Assembly (NCBI RefSeq): GCF_016526145.1
Contig: NZ_JADDUE010000017.1
Location: forward strand, 1 to 64,000
Direction of reading: 5' to 3'
Source: Saccharopolyspora galaxeae
GTDB taxonomy: Bacteria; Actinomycetota; Actinomycetes; Mycobacteriales; Pseudonocardiaceae
Length of the DNA: 64,000 nucleotides
Made by a program: the position numbers and the translations under genes
The notes under the pieces: generated by a model
The model's input: only the letters and a program-made list of their open reading frames with translations
Database searches by the model: none
What the model was told of the DNA's origin: nothing
In this document: positions 52,696-62,269 of the stretch, piece by piece
Position numbering within the stretch: position 1 is the stretch's first letter
Layout of the letters: each line of letters begins with the position of its first letter

Positions 52696-52880
52696 CGGCC
52701 CGTCATGCACCACTGTTTCGCGCGCGGGTGAGGCAGGTATGAAAGCGCCCTGAGAGCATCCTGAGAAACCGGTTTTCACTCGATCGGCCCAGCGAGTGGC
52801 GGGTGCGGGGAAGAAACGGGCGGCTAACGATGTGCTCGTTCCGCACAACTGAATGCCCTTCAGAGATAATCTTGTTACCC

Positions 52881-53528
52881 GTGATACCCGAGACGTCGAT
52901 CGATCCCGGTCCGCTGGACCGGCCGGGCAGGCTGCTCGGCGACGCCGCCGGGCGGCAGGCCGTCGCCGAGGAATCCGAGGCCGCGGCCGTGGCCGCCGAC
53001 GGCGCGCTCATCGACTCATCGACCGGCGCCGCGCTGCGCTTCCTGGCCGCGGTGCTGCGCGCGAAGGCGGTCGTCGAAGTGGGCACCGGCACCGGCGACT
53101 CGGCTCGCTGGTTGCTCGCGGGCATGGCCCCGAGCGGACTGCTGACCTCGATCGATCTCGACCCGACCGCGCAGCGCATCGCGCGCGAAGCGCTCGCGGC
53201 CGACGGGGTGCCGCGGTCGCGCACCCGGTTCATCACGGGCCTCGCCGATCAGGTGCTGCCGCGGCTCGCGGAGGGCGCCTACGACCTGATGTTCGTCGAC
53301 GCGGCGCCGAGCGGATATCCGATGTACCTGGAGGTCGGGTCGCGGCTGCTGCGGCCCGGCGGGGCGATCGTGTTCGCAGGCACCAACCCGCCCGAGACCG
53401 CGGACCGGCACGATTCGCGGGCGGCGGCGCTGCGCGAACTCACCCAGGCCATCCGCGCCGACGAGGGCCTCGTTCCAGTGGCGCTGCCGGTCGGCGACGG
53501 CCTGCTCGCCGTCGCCCGCTCGATCTGA
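52881..53528 (+). CDS. O-methyltransferase (SAM-dependent)
   Basis: 215 residues with SAM-binding [19 protein letters not shown] (about 69-87) and [16 protein letters not shown]. Matches the catechol-O-methyltransferase-like family and the place of Rv1220c divergent from sigE. Substrate unknown. GTG 52881 is eight nt after TAATCT, so leaderless. A pair of GAGTGAAC repeats follows. Confidence 0.87.
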   Translation: MIPETSIDPGPLDRPGRLLGDAAGRQAVAEESEAAAVAADGALIDSSTGAALRFLAAVLRAKAVVEVGTGTGDSARWLLAGMAPSGLLTSIDLDPTAQRIAREALAADGVPRSRTRFITGLADQVLPRLAEGAYDLMFVDAAPSGYPMYLEVGSRLLRPGGAIVFAGTNPPETADRHDSRAAALRELTQAIRADEGLVPVALPVGDGLLAVARSI

Positions 53529-53538
53529 TCCGCGCCCG

Positions 53539-53593
53539 GAGTGAACGGACCGCTGGCCCGGCTGGTTCGGACGAATGGTCCGCCCACTCGCGG
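53539..53593. repeat. GAGTGAAC-family repeat, copy 3
   Basis: 55 bp beginning GAGTGAACGGACC and ending GGTCCGCCCACTCGCGG. The outer arms GAGTG/CACTC and GGACC/GGTCC pair; the middle bases do not. It is a near-identical tandem neighbour of copy 4, 18 bp away, just after the O-methyltransferase stop. Confidence 0.75.
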
Positions 53594-53611
53594 AACCCGG
53601 AGTTGCTGATC

Positions 53612-53666
53612 GAGTGAACGGACTGTTGGTCCGGCTGGATTGGCCGAACGGTCCGCCCACTCGCGG
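53612..53666. repeat. GAGTGAAC-family repeat, copy 4
   Basis: Same 55-bp length as copy 3, with about nine differences mostly in the loop. In the stem GGACC has become GGACT, still able to pair as G-U. It ends three bases before the mrp stop on the other strand, so it sits between convergent genes. Confidence 0.75.
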
Positions 53667-53669
53667 CGA

Positions 53670-54809
53670 TCAAGCGGGGGAGACGGACAGCAGCTGGCCC
53701 GCCAGGCCGCGGGCGCGGGTGGACAGCCGCTTGGCGACGTCGGCGAGCACCTTCGACGACGGCGCGTCCGGCGCCTCGATGACCAGCGGAGTCCCGCTGT
53801 CCCCGGACTCCCGCAGCCGGGTGTCCAGCGGGACCTGGCCCAGCAGCGGGACATCGTGGCCGATCGAGCGGGTCAGCGAGTCCGCCACGATCTGCCCGCC
53901 GCCGCTGCCGAAGACCTCCATGCGCTGCCCGTCGGGCAGCTCCATCCAGGACATGTTCTCCACGACCCCGGCGAGCCGCTGCCGCGTCTGCATCGCGATC
54001 GCCCCGGCGCGCTCGGCGACCTCGGCGGCTGCCTGCTGCGGCGTGGTCACCACCAGGATCTCGGCGTTCGGGATCAGCTGGGCGGTGGACAGCGCGACGT
54101 CGCCGGTGCCGGGCGGCAGGTCCAGCAGCAGCACGTCCAGGTCGCCCCAGAACACGTCCGAGAGGAACTGCTGCAGCGCGCGGTGCAGCATCGGCCCGCG
54201 CCACACGACCGGCGTGTTGCCCGGGGTGAACATCCCGATGGAGATCACCTTCACGCCGTGCGCCTGCGGCGGCATGATCATCTTGTCCACCTGGGTGGGC
54301 TTGCCGTCCGAACCCAGCATCCGGGGCACCGAGTGCCCGTAGATGTCGGCGTCGACCACGCCGACCGACAGCCCGCGCGCGGCCATCGAGGCGGCCAGGT
54401 TGACCGTCACGCTGGACTTGCCGACGCCGCCCTTGCCGGAGGCCACGCAGTACACCCGGGTCATCGAGCCGGGCTCGGCGAACGGGATGCGCGGTTCCTC
54501 GGAGTCGCCGCGCAGCTGCTTGCGCAGTTCGGAGCGCTGCTCGTCGCTCATCACGTCGAGTTCGACGGTCACCTCGCGCACCCCGTCGACCTCGCGCACG
54601 GCCTGGTCGACGCGCTGCGTGATGGTTTCCCGCATCGGGCAGCCCTGGACGGTCAAGTAGACCTCGACGTCCACCTTGCCGTCCTCGCCGACGGTGACCG
54701 ACTTGACCATGCCGAGTTCGGTGATCGGCTTGTGGATCTCGGGGTCATCGACCTTGCCGAGGGCCTGGCGGACGGCCTCTTCCGTGGGAGCGGAGTACGT
54801 GCTGGTCAC
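53670..54809 (-). CDS. mrp: Iron-sulfur cluster carrier Mrp/ApbC
   Basis: 379 residues: N-terminal MIP18/DUF59 domain (about 5-90, VDDPEIHKPITELGMV) and P-loop ATPase with the deviant Walker A SGKGGVGKSSVTVNL (about 124-138), DADIYGHSVPRMLG and LPPGTGDVALS. It binds and delivers [4Fe-4S] clusters. GTG 54809 is the start. Matches Rv1229c position. Confidence 0.93.
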   Translation of the reverse strand: MTSTYSAPTEEAVRQALGKVDDPEIHKPITELGMVKSVTVGEDGKVDVEVYLTVQGCPMRETITQRVDQAVREVDGVREVTVELDVMSDEQRSELRKQLRGDSEEPRIPFAEPGSMTRVYCVASGKGGVGKSSVTVNLAASMAARGLSVGVVDADIYGHSVPRMLGSDGKPTQVDKMIMPPQAHGVKVISIGMFTPGNTPVVWRGPMLHRALQQFLSDVFWGDLDVLLLDLPPGTGDVALSTAQLIPNAEILVVTTPQQAAAEVAERAGAIAMQTRQRLAGVVENMSWMELPDGQRMEVFGSGGGQIVADSLTRSIGHDVPLLGQVPLDTRLRESGDSGTPLVIEAPDAPSSKVLADVAKRLSTRARGLAGQLLSVSPA

Positions 54810-55082
54810 GGTTGCGGTGACACCGACCCTTCCTGCGGGGACTGGTTGCCCCTCATGCTACTGACCGGAAAGTGATGTTACGGACCGGTAGCCCCATGGG
54901 GGCGGGCGAGGGGTGCGCGGGGCGTGACCGCCCGGCGGCCGGCCCGGCGATCGTCGCGCCCGGGTTCGACGTGCTTGCGCTCGCCGCAGCGGTCCCGTGC
55001 GCTGGATTATTCCAGGCACCGGCTCCGACGTGCTGACATGAACAAACACGGGGGCGCTTCGCATTCATCTGACTGCCCTCCG

Positions 55083-55096
55083 TAGTATTACGCATC
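55083..55096 (+). promoter_or_regulatory. -10 box of leaderless marR transcript
   Basis: TAGTAT at 55083-55088, then eight nt and the GTG start at 55097. No clear -35 box stands 17-18 bp upstream, and no Shine-Dalgarno could fit in the remaining space. Confidence 0.5.
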
Positions 55097-55588
55097 GTGA
55101 CCGAGATAGGTCTTGACCGATTACCCACTAGTGGCGAGATGACGGCCTACCGCGCCTTCCTGCGCGCCCACGCCCGCGTCACGCGGTGCCTGGAAGGGGA
55201 CCTGATCGCCCAGCAGCGGCTCACGCTCGCGGCCTACGACGTGCTGCGCGCACTGGCCGAGGCGCCGGAGCGGCGATTGCGAATGACCGAGCTGGCGGAC
55301 GCGGTTCTGCTGTCCCGGTCCGGGGTGACCAGGCTGGTGGACCGGCTGGAGCGGATCGGGCTGGTGCACCGGGTCCGGGTGGATTCGGACGGCAGGGGAG
55401 TGCTCGCGGTGATCAGTGAAGCCGGTGAACACCGATTACGGTCTGCAGCCGGCACGCAGCTCGCCGGGGTGATGCAGTACTTCCTCTCGGTGACCGAGCC
55501 GCAGGAGCTGGAACAGTTCGCCCGGATCTGCGAGAAGCTCGCCGCCGGTGGCGTTCCGGCCCCGCCCGGGCAGCGCGCCCAGGCATGA
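55097..55588 (+). CDS. MarR-family regulator with two TTA codons
   Basis: 163 residues with the MarR winged helix: RLTALAYDVLRALAEAPE-type segment (about 38-55), LRMTELADAVLLSRSGVTRL (about 56-75) and the wing DSDGRGVLAVISEAG. Leu codons 9 (55121-55123) and 114 (55436-55438) are TTA, so translation should depend on the rare bldA-type tRNA-Leu. The target gene is not obvious: the mrp gene lies divergently 287 bp away and the downstream genes are convergent. Confidence 0.88.
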   Translation: MTEIGLDRLPTSGEMTAYRAFLRAHARVTRCLEGDLIAQQRLTLAAYDVLRALAEAPERRLRMTELADAVLLSRSGVTRLVDRLERIGLVHRVRVDSDGRGVLAVISEAGEHRLRSAAGTQLAGVMQYFLSVTEPQELEQFARICEKLAAGGVPAPPGQRAQA

Positions 55589-55685
55589 TCGACCGCCGAT
55601 CGTCGCAGGCGCCCGCGCGCCGCTGAGTTCGTGCGAGCGGTGCTGGACCTGGCGGTGCCGGCCGAGCGCGCTGCGAGGAGCCCCA

Positions 55686-56222
55686 TCAGGGCACGTCGTC
55701 GCGCTCGCCCGCGCTCTCCGCGGATTCCCGGCGGCGGCGCGCGCCCGCGCTCTCCGTGCCGGGCAGTTCGTCGCGCAGCCGGTCCAGCTCGCCGCGCAGG
55801 TAGTCCCGGGTGGCCACCTCGCCGACGGCCAGGCGCAGCGCGGCGAGTTCGCGGGCCAGGTACTCGGTGTCGGCCTTGGTCTGCTCGGCCCGCGCCCGGT
55901 CCTCCTCCAGCGAGACCCGGTCCCGGTCGTCCTGCCGGTTCTGCGCCAGCAGGATCAGCGGCGCCGCGTACGACGCCTGCGTGGAGAACGCCAGGTTGAG
56001 CAGGATGAACGGGTACGGGTCCCACGCCAGCCCGACCGCGAACAGGTTCATCGCGATCCAGGTGGTCACGAACACGGTCATCCAGAACAGGAACTTCCCG
56101 GTGCCCAGGAACCGGGCGATGCGCTCGGAGACCTGCCCGAAGACTTCCGGGTCGAACCGCACGGCGAACCGGCGCGGCATCCGCGGCTGGTCCAGCCGGC
56201 GGCGGGGCAGCAGTTCAGGCAT
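55686..56222 (-). CDS. DUF1003 membrane protein
   Basis: 178 residues with two membrane helices (about 45-66 and 75-95, WDPYPFILLNLAFSTQASYA between) and a charged coiled-coil C-terminus (RDRVSLEEDRARAEQTKADT). It overlaps the MgtE-like gene by eight bases, matching the mycobacterial pair Rv1231c-Rv1232c. The function is unknown. Confidence 0.87.
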   Translation of the reverse strand: MPELLPRRRLDQPRMPRRFAVRFDPEVFGQVSERIARFLGTGKFLFWMTVFVTTWIAMNLFAVGLAWDPYPFILLNLAFSTQASYAAPLILLAQNRQDDRDRVSLEEDRARAEQTKADTEYLARELAALRLAVGEVATRDYLRGELDRLRDELPGTESAGARRRRESAESAGERDDVP

Positions 56223-57540
56223 CGTCGCTCGCTCTCCGCGCCGCCGCGGCGCCGGTTCGCGGATCACCCGGCGCGGCGGGATCGTCGCGGTCCGGCAGCC
56301 CGCTCTCCCGCCAGTTCTCCGGCAGCAGGTGGTCGAGCACGTCGTCCACGGTGACCGCGCCGATCAGGTGCTCCTGGTCGTCCAGCACCGGGCCGCAAAC
56401 CAGGTTGTAGGCGGCGAAGTAGCGAGTGACCTCGGCCAGCGAGGCCGTCGGCGGCAGGCTCGCCAGCCCGGTGTCCAGCGCCCCGGCGACCAAAGTGGAC
56501 GGTGGTTCGCGGAGCAGCCGCTGGATGTGCACGCAGCCCAGGTAGCGCCCGGTCGGCGTGGCCGACGGCGGGCGGCAGACGAAGACCATGCTGGCCAGCG
56601 CCACCGGCAGCTCGGCGTTGCGCACCATCGCCAGCGCCTCGGCGATCGTGGCGTCCGGCCCGACCACGACCGCTTCCGGGGTCATCAGCCCGCCCGCGGT
56701 GTCCGAGGAGTACGCCAGGAGCCGTTTGACCGGCGCGGACTCGGCGGGCTCCATCAGCTCCAGCAGCCGGTTCTTGTCCCCTTCGGACAGTTCGGCGAGC
56801 AGGTCGGCGGCGTCGTCCGGGCTCATCGCCTCGAGCACGTCCGCGGCCCGGTCTTCGCCGAGGTGGGTCAGCAGGTCCTTCTGGTCGTCCTCGGGCATCT
56901 CCTCCACGACGTCGGCGAGCCGTTCGTCGTCGAGCGCCTCGGCGACCTCGTAGCGCCGTTTGGCGGGCAGTTCGTGCAGCGTGCTGGCGACGTCCACGGC
57001 GCGCATCGTGTCCAGCATCGTCAGCAGCTGCTCGACGCCCTGCGGACGGCCGCTGAGCTCGGCCACGGCGAGGCCGCTGACCTGGTCCCACTCCAGCACC
57101 TGCACCGCTCCGCGCCGTCCCAGCCGCCCGGAGCGTTCCCGCACCGCGAGCCTGCTGATCCGCCAGTCCCGCGTGCGGGTCTGCTCCAGCGCGGCGTCCA
57201 CCAGCACGGCCGCTGCGCCGGAGGCGGCCACCGTGACCTTCGCGTCGAGCAGCTGGCCGAGCACCAGGACTTCGTTGGGGCGCTGGTGGAAGTGGCGCAT
57301 GTTGACCGAGCCGGTGGCGAGGGTGACCGCGTTCGGCTCGATCCGGGTCACCCGCAGCATCGGCACGAAGATCCGCCTGCGCGGGGCCATCTCCATGACC
57401 AGGCCGAGCACTCGCGGCGGCTGGCTGCCGATCCGCAGCCCGGCCACCACGTCGCGCACCCGCCCGATCGACTCGCCGTCCGGCCCGAACACGGCGAGTC
57501 CGGCGACTCGCGCCGCGTACACCCTGTCGGTGGCTGCCAC
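56215..57540 (-). CDS. MgtE N-domain / CBS-pair regulatory protein without channel
   Basis: 441 residues. An N-terminal PRC-barrel-like part (RVYAARVAGLAVFGPDGESI) is followed by a second barrel-like region, an MgtE intracellular N domain (AEALDDERLADVVEEMPEDD, DDAADLLAELSEGDKNRLLE) and two CBS domains (about 290-410). The MgtE transmembrane channel is absent, so this is a soluble sensor-like relative, not a magnesium transporter. GTG 57540 is preferred over 57570: TAGCCT lies seven nt upstream. It is coupled to DUF1003, suggesting a joint complex. Confidence 0.85.
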   Translation of the reverse strand: MAATDRVYAARVAGLAVFGPDGESIGRVRDVVAGLRIGSQPPRVLGLVMEMAPRRRIFVPMLRVTRIEPNAVTLATGSVNMRHFHQRPNEVLVLGQLLDAKVTVAASGAAAVLVDAALEQTRTRDWRISRLAVRERSGRLGRRGAVQVLEWDQVSGLAVAELSGRPQGVEQLLTMLDTMRAVDVASTLHELPAKRRYEVAEALDDERLADVVEEMPEDDQKDLLTHLGEDRAADVLEAMSPDDAADLLAELSEGDKNRLLELMEPAESAPVKRLLAYSSDTAGGLMTPEAVVVGPDATIAEALAMVRNAELPVALASMVFVCRPPSATPTGRYLGCVHIQRLLREPPSTLVAGALDTGLASLPPTASLAEVTRYFAAYNLVCGPVLDDQEHLIGAVTVDDVLDHLLPENWRESGLPDRDDPAAPGDPRTGAAAARRASDDA

Positions 57541-57697
57541 GCTGATCAGGCTAGTCGGCCCGGCGGGCACGGGCAGTCGCAGCGAGATCCGAGCGCATGT
57601 CGTGGCGGTCCGGGACGGGCACCAAGACGTTCGTCACACCTCCGGCGGCCGCCGCGCGTGATAGATACCGGATGCCGTGCTCGACGAGGAGGTTTTC

Positions 57698-58651
57698 GTG
57701 GATCAGCGTTCCCGCCGCAGTTGCCTGGCCGTTCCCGGTTCGAGCGCGAAGATGATCGACAAGGCGCGCGGTCTGGCGGTGGACTCGTTCTTCCTGGACC
57801 TGGAGGACGCGGTCGCGCCGCTGGCGAAGGCCGAAGCCCGCGGCCGGGTGGTGGACGCGCTCAACGAGGGCGGCTGGGACGGCAAGATCCGGTCGGTGCG
57901 GGTCAACGACCTCAGCACGGAATGGACCTACCGGGACGTGATCGAGGTCGTGGAGGGCGCCGGGGCGAACCTGGACACGATCATGCTGCCGAAGGTGCAG
58001 GGCGCCGAGCAGGTGCGCTGGCTGGACCTGACGCTGTCCCAGATCGAGCGGGCGAACGGGCTGGAGCCAGGCCGGATCGGCGTCGAGGCGCAGATCGAGG
58101 ACGCCCGCGGGCTGGTCGAGGTGGACGCCATCGCGGGCGCGACGCCGCGGATGGAGGCGTTGATCTTCGGACCCGCGGACTTCATGGCCTCGATCAACAT
58201 GCGCTCGCTGGTCGTGGGTGAGCAGCCGCCCGGCTACGACGTCGGCGACGCCTACCACTACACCCTGATGCGGCTGCTGATGGCCGCGCGGGCGCACGAC
58301 ATCCAGGCGATCGACGGTCCGTACCTGGCGATCAAGGACCTGGAGGGGCTGCGGCGGGTCGGCGGCCGGTCGGCGGCGCTGGGCTTCGACGGCAAGTGGG
58401 TGCTGCACCCGGCGCAGGTGGACGCGGTGAACGAGCTGTTCTCGCCGCGGCAGGAGGACTACGACCACGCCGAGAACATCCTGGACGCCTACGAGTGGCA
58501 CACCTCGGAAGCCGGTGGCAAGCGCGGTGCGGCGATGCTCGGCGACGAGATGATCGACGAGGCGTCCCGCAAGATGGCGCTGGTGATCGCGGGCAAGGGC
58601 CGCGCCGCCGGGATGTCCCGGCAGGATCCCTGGACGCCGCCGGAGAGCTGA
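57698..58651 (+). CDS. CitE-like HpcH/HpaI aldolase (citrate/malyl-CoA lyase family)
   Basis: 317 residues: RSCLAVPGSSAKMIDKARGL (about 7-26), SFFLDLEDAVAP (Mg-binding Glu/Asp), IMLPKVQGAEQ, GVEAQIEDARGL and ALGFDGKWVLHPAQV. The family splits acyl-CoA thioesters such as malyl-CoA or citramalyl-CoA. GTG 57698 is fixed by GAGGAGG five nt upstream. No citrate lyase alpha subunit is nearby, so it is a free-standing CitE-type enzyme. Confidence 0.9.
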   Translation: MDQRSRRSCLAVPGSSAKMIDKARGLAVDSFFLDLEDAVAPLAKAEARGRVVDALNEGGWDGKIRSVRVNDLSTEWTYRDVIEVVEGAGANLDTIMLPKVQGAEQVRWLDLTLSQIERANGLEPGRIGVEAQIEDARGLVEVDAIAGATPRMEALIFGPADFMASINMRSLVVGEQPPGYDVGDAYHYTLMRLLMAARAHDIQAIDGPYLAIKDLEGLRRVGGRSAALGFDGKWVLHPAQVDAVNELFSPRQEDYDHAENILDAYEWHTSEAGGKRGAAMLGDEMIDEASRKMALVIAGKGRAAGMSRQDPWTPPES

Positions 58652-58808
58652 TTCCGCGCGTGCGGGCTGCGCGGGATCTCGCGAGTTCCGCCCGTGCGGA
58701 CGTACCTCGTCGTCGCCGAAGCGCGGTAGGTTGTGATCAACGGGTCGTCGGGGGTGGTCGCGGGTCCGCCGCTGCCGGCTCGGATCGGATCGACCGAGGG
58801 GCGGCGGC

Positions 58809-61800
58809 ATGGACGGCGGCGGCGCGCATCCGGCGGCTGGGCGCGAGCGGCACACCGAGAACGAGCGCGAACTCCGGCTCGCGCTGGCGATGCGCGGCGG
58901 GGCGAGCCTGGCGGTGTGGATCGGCGGCGCCGTCGCGGAGATCGACGAGCTGCGCCGCGCCACCGCCGAGCCCCGCGAGCACCCGTGGGCGAAGCTGGCC
59001 GGTCTGGCCGGCTACGACCAGGTCTCGGTGGACGTGCTCGCGGGCGCCTCCGCGGGCGGATTGAACGCCACGCTGCTGTCCGCATCGATCGTCTACGGGA
59101 TGCCGTTCGCGGACATGCGCGGGCTGTGGGTGCGGTTGGCCGACCTGGAGGCGATGTCCCGGGCGGTGCCGCGCTTCTGGCAGCCGCGGCCGGACTCGCT
59201 GCTGGCGGGCGACGCCTACTTCCGCGCCGAACTGGCCCGCCTGATCACCGAGCGGGTCCCGCCCGCGGAGCAGGCCCGCGACCTCGGCGACCGGCTGGAC
59301 CTGCTGCTGACGGCGACGCTGCTGGACCCGGTGCTGGAGCGGCACTTCGACGCCCGGTCCGGGTCGCTGCTCGAGCAGCGCCGCACCGCCTCGTTCCACT
59401 TCCGGCACCGGGGCAGGTCCGGGCAGCCGCTGTCGGACTTCGGCACCGGCAAGGACTTCCCGGCCACCGCGCTGCAGCTGGCCGAGGCCGCGCGCGCCAC
59501 CTCGTCGTTCCCGTTCGCGTTCGAGCCTGCGCAGGTGCATTCCGGAACCGGTGCCGCGCCGCCGGGCGAGCCGGACATGTTCGGCGTGTTCTCCGAAACC
59601 GCCACCGATTCCCGCGCGTTCCGGGTGATCGACGGCGGGGTGCTGGACAACATCCCGGTGACCGCCGCGATCCGCGAGATGGCCGCGGTGCCCACCGAGC
59701 GGCCCAGCACGCGCTGGCTGCTGTACCTGAACCCGGAGCCGGAAGTGGCTCCGGAAGGGCGGGGCAGTCAGCTCGCGCTGCCGGTGGCTTCCACGGCGCT
59801 GCGCGCGCGGATGTCGCAGGAGTCGCTGCTGGCGGATCTGGACGCGCTGGAGTGGCACAACCGGGCGGTGCAGCGCACCGAGCTGCGGCGGCGGTCCGTT
59901 TTCGCGCCGCTGCTGGCCGCGGAACCCGTTGCGCGGCAAGGCGTGCTGCTGGCGCAGGCGGCGGAGGTGCAAGCGCAGAACGCGGTCGTGCGCGCGGAGC
60001 TGGATGCCCAGGCGGTGCTGCGGCTGCTCACCGAACCGGCCGGCACCGAGGACGGCAGGCTGCTGCCGCCGGTGGTCGGGGATCCGCTGGCCGGCTGGTC
60101 CCCGCAGGCGGGCACGCGACTGGACCGCGAGCTCTCCGGCGGGCTGGCGCGCCGCGCCGCCGCCGCGCCGGGCGAGGTCTTCGACGACGTGCGCGGCCTG
60201 CTCTCGGGTGTGCAGGAATGCCTGGATTGGGCGCGGGATGCCGAACGCTGGGCCGACCGGGAGCAGCTGCCGGTGCTCAGCGCGTGCAAGACGGAGCTGT
60301 ACCGGCTGCGCACGTTCGGCGAGGTGCTGGAAGGCCACGCGGACCGGTACTGGATCAACGGTGCGCGGATGGAACCGATCGTGGCCGCCGACGAGCTGGC
60401 GGACTGGGTCCAGCGGGTGGCCGAGCGCCGCGACCGGCTGCAGCACCACCTGCCGTCGCCGGTGCGGCCGCTGCTGGGCGCGGTGCTGGCGGAGGTGCGC
60501 CACGGCAAGCGGTTCCAGCGGGCGCTGGAGGACTTCGCGGGCGAACTGATGTCCATAGTGGACTCATCGGGTGCCGATGCGGTGCCGCACGACCCGGACG
60601 GCGTCGACGCGGTCGCCGAGGCGAACGCCGTGCTGCACGGCATCGCCGACCGGATCGGCACCGCTGTGCCGCCGCGCGCGCACGTCGAAGCGCCCGCGCA
60701 GTGCGGCTACGACCTGCTCGAACGCACCGACCGGCGGCCCGAGACGCTGCGCGCGCTGGTCGTGCTGACCGCTCCGCTGGACGTGGGCCGGGTGCCCGGC
60801 GACCACATCAACTTCTTGCGCGTGGTCAGCGATGCACCGTCCGCGTTGCCGTTCGAGGCGCTCGCGCGCGGCGGCGCGAGCGAGTTGCGCGTGGCGGACA
60901 AGGTGCGCGGCGGGGACCTCGGCAACTTCGGCGCGTTCCTGTCCGCGCGCTGGCGGGCCAACGACTGGATGTGGGGCCGACTGGACGCCGCATCCGCGCT
61001 GACCGAGCTGCTGGTGGCACCGCAACGGCTGGTGCGGCACAACGCCGACCTCGGCGCCAGCGGCCTGGCCGAGCGGTTCCGCGCGATCGTCACCACGCCG
61101 ACCCGCCAGGAGCTCGGCGAGGCTGCGGAATCCGAGGGCTGGCGGGACTTCCTCGGCGAGTTGTGGAGCAAGCACGCCGATCAGGTCCGCGCCGAGCTGA
61201 CCGCGCTGTTCGACGCCCCGGACCAGGAGCACGCCCTGACCTCCACCAAGGCGCTGGTCAACGAACGGCTGCACTGGACCATCGCCGCGCGCGAGCTGCC
61301 GTTCGTCGGCACCGTCGCAACCGGCGCCGATCCGGGTGAGCGTCAGGAACCGGACGTGCCGGAGCCGCAGCGGCTCGGCAACGACGTGCGGCGGTACGCC
61401 GTGGGCCGCCAACGGGTCGGCGATCTGGGCGAGCGCCGGACGGCCTCGATCGCGATCCGTTCCGGCCTGATCGCCTACCGCGCCGTGCGCCCGGGTAGCA
61501 CCGGAGTGCTGCGGTTCCTCGGCCGGTGGGCGATGACGCTGGTCAAACCGCTCCTGATGGCCGTGGTGCTGGCGATCGCCGCACCCCGCAGGGCCGCGCT
61601 GGTGGCGTTCCTGGGCGCGGGCGCGGTGGGCTTGACCGGGATCGGCGGAGCGGTTCCGGGCGTTGCCGGACACTGCTCGCCCCTACCGCTGCGATCCTCG
61701 CCAGGTTGCGCGATCCTCCCGGGCCGGGGCTACGTCCACGCACCGTTCGGCTTCGCCCCGTTCCAGCTCACCGCGGTTTCCGCGGTGGCGTTCCTGCTAG

Positions 61801-62252
61801 CGGCGGTCTTCGCGCTGTGGCTCGGCTACCGGCTGATGAGCCACGGGCACGGCCTCGGCCGCTGGGTTCCCGCCTGCTTCGTCGCAGCGGCGTTGGTGGC
61901 GGTGTTGCTGTGGGCGGCGAACGCCGGTTTCCGGCTCGGGCCGACCGGTGTGGCCGGGGTTGCCGTAGTGCTGACCTGGCTTGCCGCGTTGGGGTACCGC
62001 GCCTCCGGCCGGTTGCTGGCTGCGGTGTTGTCGGCGGCTGTTTTCGCGGTGGCGGTGCTGGTGGTGATCCCGAGGTTCGGTGATACCGGCTGGCTGCTGC
62101 CGACCACGCTCGTCGCGGCCTACGCGCAGATGGTGCTGCTGTCCAGTGCCGACCTGCTGCGTCCCCGCCCACGGCCGGAACGCTCCGAAGGCGAAAGCGC
62201 GCCGCCCGCCGACGTCCGGGCGAGCGCGCCGACCCCGGCGGCGGAGTCCTGA
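58809..62252 (+). CDS. Large patatin-like protein with C-terminal membrane region
   Basis: 1147 residues. The patatin domain starts with the oxyanion GGASLAVWIGG, nucleophile motif GASAGG (Ser 81) and a later DGG (Asp about 275) completing the Ser-Asp dyad. The middle ~500 residues match the DUF3376-type extension of actinobacterial patatins. From about 905 there are around seven hydrophobic helices, anchoring it in the membrane. A phospholipase or lipid-acyl hydrolase acting on the inner leaflet is inferred. No signal peptide. A CPBP-type protease gene follows after 17 bp. Confidence 0.83.
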   Translation: MDGGGAHPAAGRERHTENERELRLALAMRGGASLAVWIGGAVAEIDELRRATAEPREHPWAKLAGLAGYDQVSVDVLAGASAGGLNATLLSASIVYGMPFADMRGLWVRLADLEAMSRAVPRFWQPRPDSLLAGDAYFRAELARLITERVPPAEQARDLGDRLDLLLTATLLDPVLERHFDARSGSLLEQRRTASFHFRHRGRSGQPLSDFGTGKDFPATALQLAEAARATSSFPFAFEPAQVHSGTGAAPPGEPDMFGVFSETATDSRAFRVIDGGVLDNIPVTAAIREMAAVPTERPSTRWLLYLNPEPEVAPEGRGSQLALPVASTALRARMSQESLLADLDALEWHNRAVQRTELRRRSVFAPLLAAEPVARQGVLLAQAAEVQAQNAVVRAELDAQAVLRLLTEPAGTEDGRLLPPVVGDPLAGWSPQAGTRLDRELSGGLARRAAAAPGEVFDDVRGLLSGVQECLDWARDAERWADREQLPVLSACKTELYRLRTFGEVLEGHADRYWINGARMEPIVAADELADWVQRVAERRDRLQHHLPSPVRPLLGAVLAEVRHGKRFQRALEDFAGELMSIVDSSGADAVPHDPDGVDAVAEANAVLHGIADRIGTAVPPRAHVEAPAQCGYDLLERTDRRPETLRALVVLTAPLDVGRVPGDHINFLRVVSDAPSALPFEALARGGASELRVADKVRGGDLGNFGAFLSARWRANDWMWGRLDAASALTELLVAPQRLVRHNADLGASGLAERFRAIVTTPTRQELGEAAESEGWRDFLGELWSKHADQVRAELTALFDAPDQEHALTSTKALVNERLHWTIAARELPFVGTVATGADPGERQEPDVPEPQRLGNDVRRYAVGRQRVGDLGERRTASIAIRSGLIAYRAVRPGSTGVLRFLGRWAMTLVKPLLMAVVLAIAAPRRAALVAFLGAGAVGLTGIGGAVPGVAGHCSPLPLRSSPGCAILPGRGYVHAPFGFAPFQLTAVSAVAFLLAAVFALWLGYRLMSHGHGLGRWVPACFVAAALVAVLLWAANAGFRLGPTGVAGVAVVLTWLAALGYRASGRLLAAVLSAAVFAVAVLVVIPRFGDTGWLLPTTLVAAYAQMVLLSSADLLRPRPRPERSEGESAPPADVRASAPTPAAES

Positions 62253-62269
62253 CCATTACGATCATCGGC

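Noticed and set aside
52696-52848. Longer N-terminus for SigE
   Set aside because: The extra residues resemble no sigma factor and no ribosome binding site precedes the distal start.
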